From assembly GCF_001905665.1 (NCBI RefSeq), contig NZ_LIVX01000002.1, forward strand, positions 197,420 through 261,419: a DNA stretch of 64,000 nucleotides. Direction: 5' to 3'. The DNA is from Streptomyces sp. CB02261 (GTDB taxonomy: Bacteria > Actinomycetota > Actinomycetes > Streptomycetales > Streptomycetaceae). Below the pieces are notes generated by a model, which saw only the letters and a list, made by a program, of their open reading frames with translations, was not told the DNA's origin and did no database searches. How positions within the stretch are numbered: the stretch's first letter is position 1; each line of letters opens with the position of its first letter. The translations under genes and the position numbers were made by a program. Below are positions 60,805-64,000 of this stretch, piece after piece.

Positions 60805-61914
60805 TCAGATCCCGCGCCGCTTCCGCATCTGGCGGACGAGCGCGGCCGTGCCGAGCAGCGCCACCGTCGCGCCCGCCGCGCCGGCCGCCGTGGCGTCCTT
60901 GCGGCCCAGGCGGCGGCCGGCGACCGTGTGACGGCCCTGGACCTCCTCCAGGAGCGCCGCGAGGACCTCCTCGTTCGTCCACTTCGGCCGCCAGCCGGCG
61001 TCGTGCAGCCGTCCCACGCTCACCACCCAGGGGTGCATCGTGTACGCGAGGTCGCCCGCCGGGGACGGGGTGAGCCCGATGCGGTGGAGCCGGGCCGCCG
61101 CGCCGAGGGCGACGGCGGAGGGCAGCTCCATGCGCCGGATCCCGGAGAGCTCCTCGACCTCCTCCTGCTCCAGCCAGCCCTCGCAGCCGACCGCGAACTC
61201 CCCGTCGACCTTCTCCAGGGCCGCGTACTCCAGGGCGCTGACCAGGTCCTCGACGTGGCAGAACTGCCAGGTCGGCCGGGACCCGGCGACGACGAGCAGC
61301 CGGGGCGACTCGAAGTAGCGGGTGAGCGCCGTGTCCGTACCGCCGACGAGGACGGCCGGGCGGACGACGGTCACGTGGAGGCCGGGGTGCGCGCGGGGCG
61401 CCCGGCGGCCGAGGCGCTCGATCTCCAGCATGTCGCCCACGCCGGTGGCCTCCGCCGTGGCCCTGAGCTCGGCGTCCTCGGAGAGCGGGATGTCGTTGTC
61501 GGGCAGGGCGCCGTAGACCATCGAGGAGGTGCACAGCACGACCCGGTGCACTCCGGCCGCCGCCGCGGCGGTCAGCACGGTCTGCGTTCCGCGCACGTTG
61601 TAGGCCGTCCGGGCGGCGGGGTCGCTCTCCAGGTCGAGATCGACGGCGAGGTGCACGACCACGTCCGCGCCGCGCAGCTTCTCGGCGATGGCCGGATCGC
61701 GTACGTCGAGGATGTGCCAGTGCGCCTCGGCGACCTCGCCCCGGCGCTCGTCGATGGCGACGACCTTCTTGATCTCGCCGGAGTCGGCGAGGCGTCTGGT
61801 CAGCAGGTCACCGACGCCGGACGCGGCGCCGGTGACCGCGACGACGGGTCCGCGCGCGGCGGACCGGGTTGAGTGGTTTCGCGCTCCGCGAACCTGAGGA
61901 TCTGGGGAACTCAC
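60805..61914 (-). CDS. NAD-dependent epimerase/dehydratase (extended SDR)
   Basis: 369 residues from GTG 61914 (MSSPDPQVRGARN), with GGAG eight bases upstream; ATG 61953 is a less supported alternative. PVVAVTGAASGVGDLLTRRL is the dinucleotide loop, ADVVVHLAVDLDLESDP and CTSSMVYGALPDND follow. The YxxxK catalytic pair is not in its usual form (LEIERLGRR), so activity as a classical epimerase is uncertain. The C-terminus has one hydrophobic helix and basic end (ALVRQMRKRRGI). Confidence 0.82.
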   Translation of the reverse strand: MSSPDPQVRGARNHSTRSAARGPVVAVTGAASGVGDLLTRRLADSGEIKKVVAIDERRGEVAEAHWHILDVRDPAIAEKLRGADVVVHLAVDLDLESDPAARTAYNVRGTQTVLTAAAAAGVHRVVLCTSSMVYGALPDNDIPLSEDAELRATAEATGVGDMLEIERLGRRAPRAHPGLHVTVVRPAVLVGGTDTALTRYFESPRLLVVAGSRPTWQFCHVEDLVSALEYAALEKVDGEFAVGCEGWLEQEEVEELSGIRRMELPSAVALGAAARLHRIGLTPSPAGDLAYTMHPWVVSVGRLHDAGWRPKWTNEEVLAALLEEVQGRHTVAGRRLGRKDATAAGAAGATVALLGTAALVRQMRKRRGI

Positions 61915-62152
61915 CGGGCGTCTCCAGCGGTTGTCTTCAGTACGTACACGCATGACGCGTACGGACCAGGTGGCGTCCATCCTGCCGCAGGGCACGGCCC
62001 GACGGAGCACCGAGCCCGTTTCCGGCCCGGATGTCGGGCGGTGTCCCACCGACGGAGCCCGGTCCGATCGGGGGGACACCACCTACGCTGGTGGTGTGTA
62101 ACGGGCAGTCGCCGTCGGCAGAGGCCGACGGCCCTACGAGCCGAGGAAACCT

Positions 62153-63589
62153 GTGAGCGACACCCCATTCGGATTCGGCCTTCCGCCGGAGGAGCCGGAG
62201 AACGGCGACGAGGGCAAGAAGAAGGACCCCGCCGGAGGTGGCCAGGGGTCCGGTGGCCAGAGCGGCAACCCGTTCGGGGCGAACCCGTTCGGTTTCGGCG
62301 GGCTGCCCGGCATGGGTATGGGCGGGCCGGGCGGCGCGGACAATCCGTTCGCGGCGATGTTCGGCTCGCTGAACCCCAACGACCTGGGTGCGGCCTTCCA
62401 GCAGCTCGGCCAGATGCTGAGCTACGAGGGCGGCCCCGTGAACTGGGACATGGCGAAGCAGATCGCGCGCCAGGTGGTGGCCCAGGGCACCGCCGACGGC
62501 ACCAAGGACGCCAGTGTGGGACCGGCGGAGAAGTCCGCGGTCGAGGAGGCCGTGCGTCTCGCCGACCTGTGGCTCGACCAGGTCACCTCGCTGCCCTCCG
62601 GGGCGAACACGGCGGTGGCGTGGAGCCGCGCCGAGTGGGTCGAGGCGACGCTGCCCGCGTGGCAGCAGCTGGTGGACCCGGTCGCGGAGCGGGTCGGCGC
62701 GGCGATGGGCGATGTCCTGCCGGAGGAGATGCAGGCCATGGCCGGCCCGCTGATCGGCATGATGCGCTCCATGGGCGGCGCCATGTTCGGCCAGCAGATC
62801 GGGCAGGCCGTGGGCGCCCTCGCGGGTGAGGTCGTCGGCTCGACCGATGTCGGTCTGCCGCTCGGCCCGGCCAACCGCGCCGCGCTGCTGCCGCTGAACA
62901 TCGCGGCCTTCGGCAAGGACCTGGGCGTGCCCTCGGACGAGGTGCGGCTCTACCTCGCCCTGCGTGAGGCCGCCCACCAGCGGCTCTTCGCGCACGTGCC
63001 GTGGCTGCGGGCGCACCTCTTCGGCGCGGTCGAGGGGTACGCGCGCGGGATCACGGTCGACACCTCGAAGCTGGAGGAGGCGGTGGGCCAGCTCGACCCG
63101 ACTCACCCGGAGCAGCTTCAGGAGGCACTCCAGCAGGGCATGTTCCAGCCGGAGGACACCCCGCAGCAGAAGGCGGCGCTGGCCCGGCTGGAGACGGCGC
63201 TCGCGCTGGTCGAGGGCTGGGTGGACGCGGTGGTCCACGAGGCCGCCAAGTCGCGGCTGACCTCGGCGGACGCGCTGCGTGAGACGCTGCGCCGGCGCCG
63301 GGCGTCGGGCGGTCCCGCCGAGCAGACCTTCGCGACCCTGATCGGCCTTGAGCTGCGTCCGCGGCGGCTGCGGGACGCGGCGCGCCTGTGGGCCTCGCTC
63401 ACGGACGCCCGTGGGGTCGACGGCCGGGACGGTCTGTGGGAGCACCCGGACATGCTGCCGACGGCGACCGACCTGGACGACCCCGACGGTTTCGTGCACC
63501 GCGAGCACCTCGACTTCTCCGAGCTGGACAAGATGCTCGGCGAGGCGGCCAAGGGCGACGGCCCGGAGGACGGGGACGGCAAGGAGTGA
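62153..63589 (+). CDS. DUF2342 zinc-dependent metalloprotease-like protein
   Basis: 478 residues from GTG 62153 with GAGGAAAC upstream. A Gly/Phe/Met/Pro-rich low-complexity N-terminus (NPFGANPFGFGGLPGMGMGG) precedes a helical domain; the conserved core is GLPLGPANRAALLPLNIAAFG, LREAAHQRLFAHVPWLRAHLFGAVEGYA (His cluster) and the C-terminal EHPDMLPTATDLDDPDGFVHRE. The family is called a zinc-dependent metalloprotease in databases on structural grounds; the usual HExxH appears only as REAAHQRLF, so proteolysis is unproven. The stop overlaps the next gene (GTGA). Confidence 0.85.
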   Translation: MSDTPFGFGLPPEEPENGDEGKKKDPAGGGQGSGGQSGNPFGANPFGFGGLPGMGMGGPGGADNPFAAMFGSLNPNDLGAAFQQLGQMLSYEGGPVNWDMAKQIARQVVAQGTADGTKDASVGPAEKSAVEEAVRLADLWLDQVTSLPSGANTAVAWSRAEWVEATLPAWQQLVDPVAERVGAAMGDVLPEEMQAMAGPLIGMMRSMGGAMFGQQIGQAVGALAGEVVGSTDVGLPLGPANRAALLPLNIAAFGKDLGVPSDEVRLYLALREAAHQRLFAHVPWLRAHLFGAVEGYARGITVDTSKLEEAVGQLDPTHPEQLQEALQQGMFQPEDTPQQKAALARLETALALVEGWVDAVVHEAAKSRLTSADALRETLRRRRASGGPAEQTFATLIGLELRPRRLRDAARLWASLTDARGVDGRDGLWEHPDMLPTATDLDDPDGFVHREHLDFSELDKMLGEAAKGDGPEDGDGKE

Positions 63590-64000
63590 GCCTGCACGAC
63601 GACGCGGTCCTCGTGCTGAAGGAGTACGGGGACCAGGAGGAGCTGCGGCAGCTCTACCTGGACCATCTGGACGCCCATCCCGACGGCATGTACAAGCCGT
63701 GCGGGGCCGGTCATCTCACGAGCAGCGCGCTGGTGATCGACCCGGAGCGGGGCCGGGTGCTGCTGACCCTGCACCGGAAGCTGGGCATGTGGCTGCAGAT
63801 GGGCGGCCACTGCGAGCCGGGCGACACGACGGTGGAGGCGGCTGCGCTGCGCGAGGCGACGGAGGAGTCGGGCATCGGGGGCCTGCGCCTGCTGCCGGGC
63901 GGTCCGGTGCGGCTCGACCGGCATCCGATCCCGGCGCCCTGCCACTGGCACCTGGACGTGCAGTACGCGGCGCTCGCGCCCGCCGACGCGGTGGCGGCGA
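63586..64000 (+). CDS. Nudix hydrolase (3' truncated by the window edge)
   Basis: 138 residues are visible from GTG 63586, which overlaps the preceding stop by four bases. The Nudix box is GGHCEPGDTTVEAAALREATEESGI, matching GX5EX7REUXEEXGU completely. It should hydrolyse a nucleoside-diphosphate-linked compound; specificity not predictable. Translational coupling ties it to the DUF2342 gene. Confidence 0.88.
   Translation, partial: MSLHDDAVLVLKEYGDQEELRQLYLDHLDAHPDGMYKPCGAGHLTSSALVIDPERGRVLLTLHRKLGMWLQMGGHCEPGDTTVEAAALREATEESGIGGLRLLPGGPVRLDRHPIPAPCHWHLDVQYAALAPADAVAA

Overview
The window comes from a Streptomyces chromosome or a very close relative. The evidence is very high GC with strong third-position bias, many GTG starts with GTGA/ATGA overlaps, and diagnostic actinobacterial genes: a WhiB-like protein, SigR-RsrA, a SigB-type sigma factor, the DasR/DasABC chitosaccharide system and a UPF0182 protein. 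The gene order sigH-like / wblE / nagB / das / nrdAB / rsrA-sigR / aroA / rsgA / hisN / catR matches, as I remember it, the SCO52xx core region of S. coelicolor, so most of the window is conserved core chromosome. I see no transposase, phage gene, CRISPR array or replication origin.

Layout. 1-10 kb: a truncated PLP enzyme, a Na+/H+ antiporter, a SigB-type anti-sigma/sigma pair, a diacylglycerol kinase-like lipid kinase, wblE, a cytosolic PAS/HisKA_2 sensor kinase, and a TetR/short-chain dehydrogenase divergon with a clear operator. 10-17 kb: the aminosugar locus, with nagB, a GH3 hexosaminidase, DasC, DasB, the DasA lipoprotein and the repressor DasR; DasR operator (dre)-like sites lie before nagB and dasA. 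17.5-30 kb: an accessory-looking, tightly packed, co-directional block: two small ORFs, two GT2 glycosyltransferases, a DPPR-synthase-like UbiA prenyl-phosphate phosphoribosyltransferase, an LPG-synthase-type flippase, a class III aminotransferase, an NAD-dependent epimerase, two tandem membrane-anchored DNase I-fold phosphatase/nuclease proteins, an aldo/keto reductase and an MMPL transporter. It is followed by a TrmB/LuxR-type regulator with a dre-like site overlapping the MMPL stop codon. I think this block is the most interesting part of the window: it looks like an uncharacterised polyprenyl-phosphate-linked glycan or glycolipid pathway.

31-44 kb: a DUF3311/solute:sodium symporter pair, a GNAT enzyme, class Ia ribonucleotide reductase nrdAB under a cobalamin riboswitch (with a striking paired palindrome upstream), peptide deformylase, a TPR protein, two membrane HD/HD-GYP proteins, and the rsrA-sigR thiol-stress pair with its own SigR promoter and the long SigR' N-terminal extension. 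44-64 kb: SRAP, an M50-like protease, aroA, rsgA, a SugE/Gdx-type SMR exporter overlapping a convergent TetR gene, hisN, a CBS protein, katA/catR with a perfect operator, two identical initiator tRNA genes flanking a Sel1-repeat gene, UPF0182, a PPA1309-type protein, a YlbL-type PDZ/S16 protease, moaE, an epimerase, a DUF2342 metalloprotease-like protein and a truncated Nudix hydrolase.

Three regulatory themes recur: DasR (aminosugar status) may reach beyond the das genes to a sensor kinase and to the regulator beside the glycan block; redox and stress control (SigR/RsrA, CatR, WblE, SigB-type sigma); and RNA-level control (B12 riboswitch, possible sugE leader, strong intercistronic hairpin after dasA). 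Match counts, stems and spacings quoted here were made by eye; family names come from motif recognition, not from searches.
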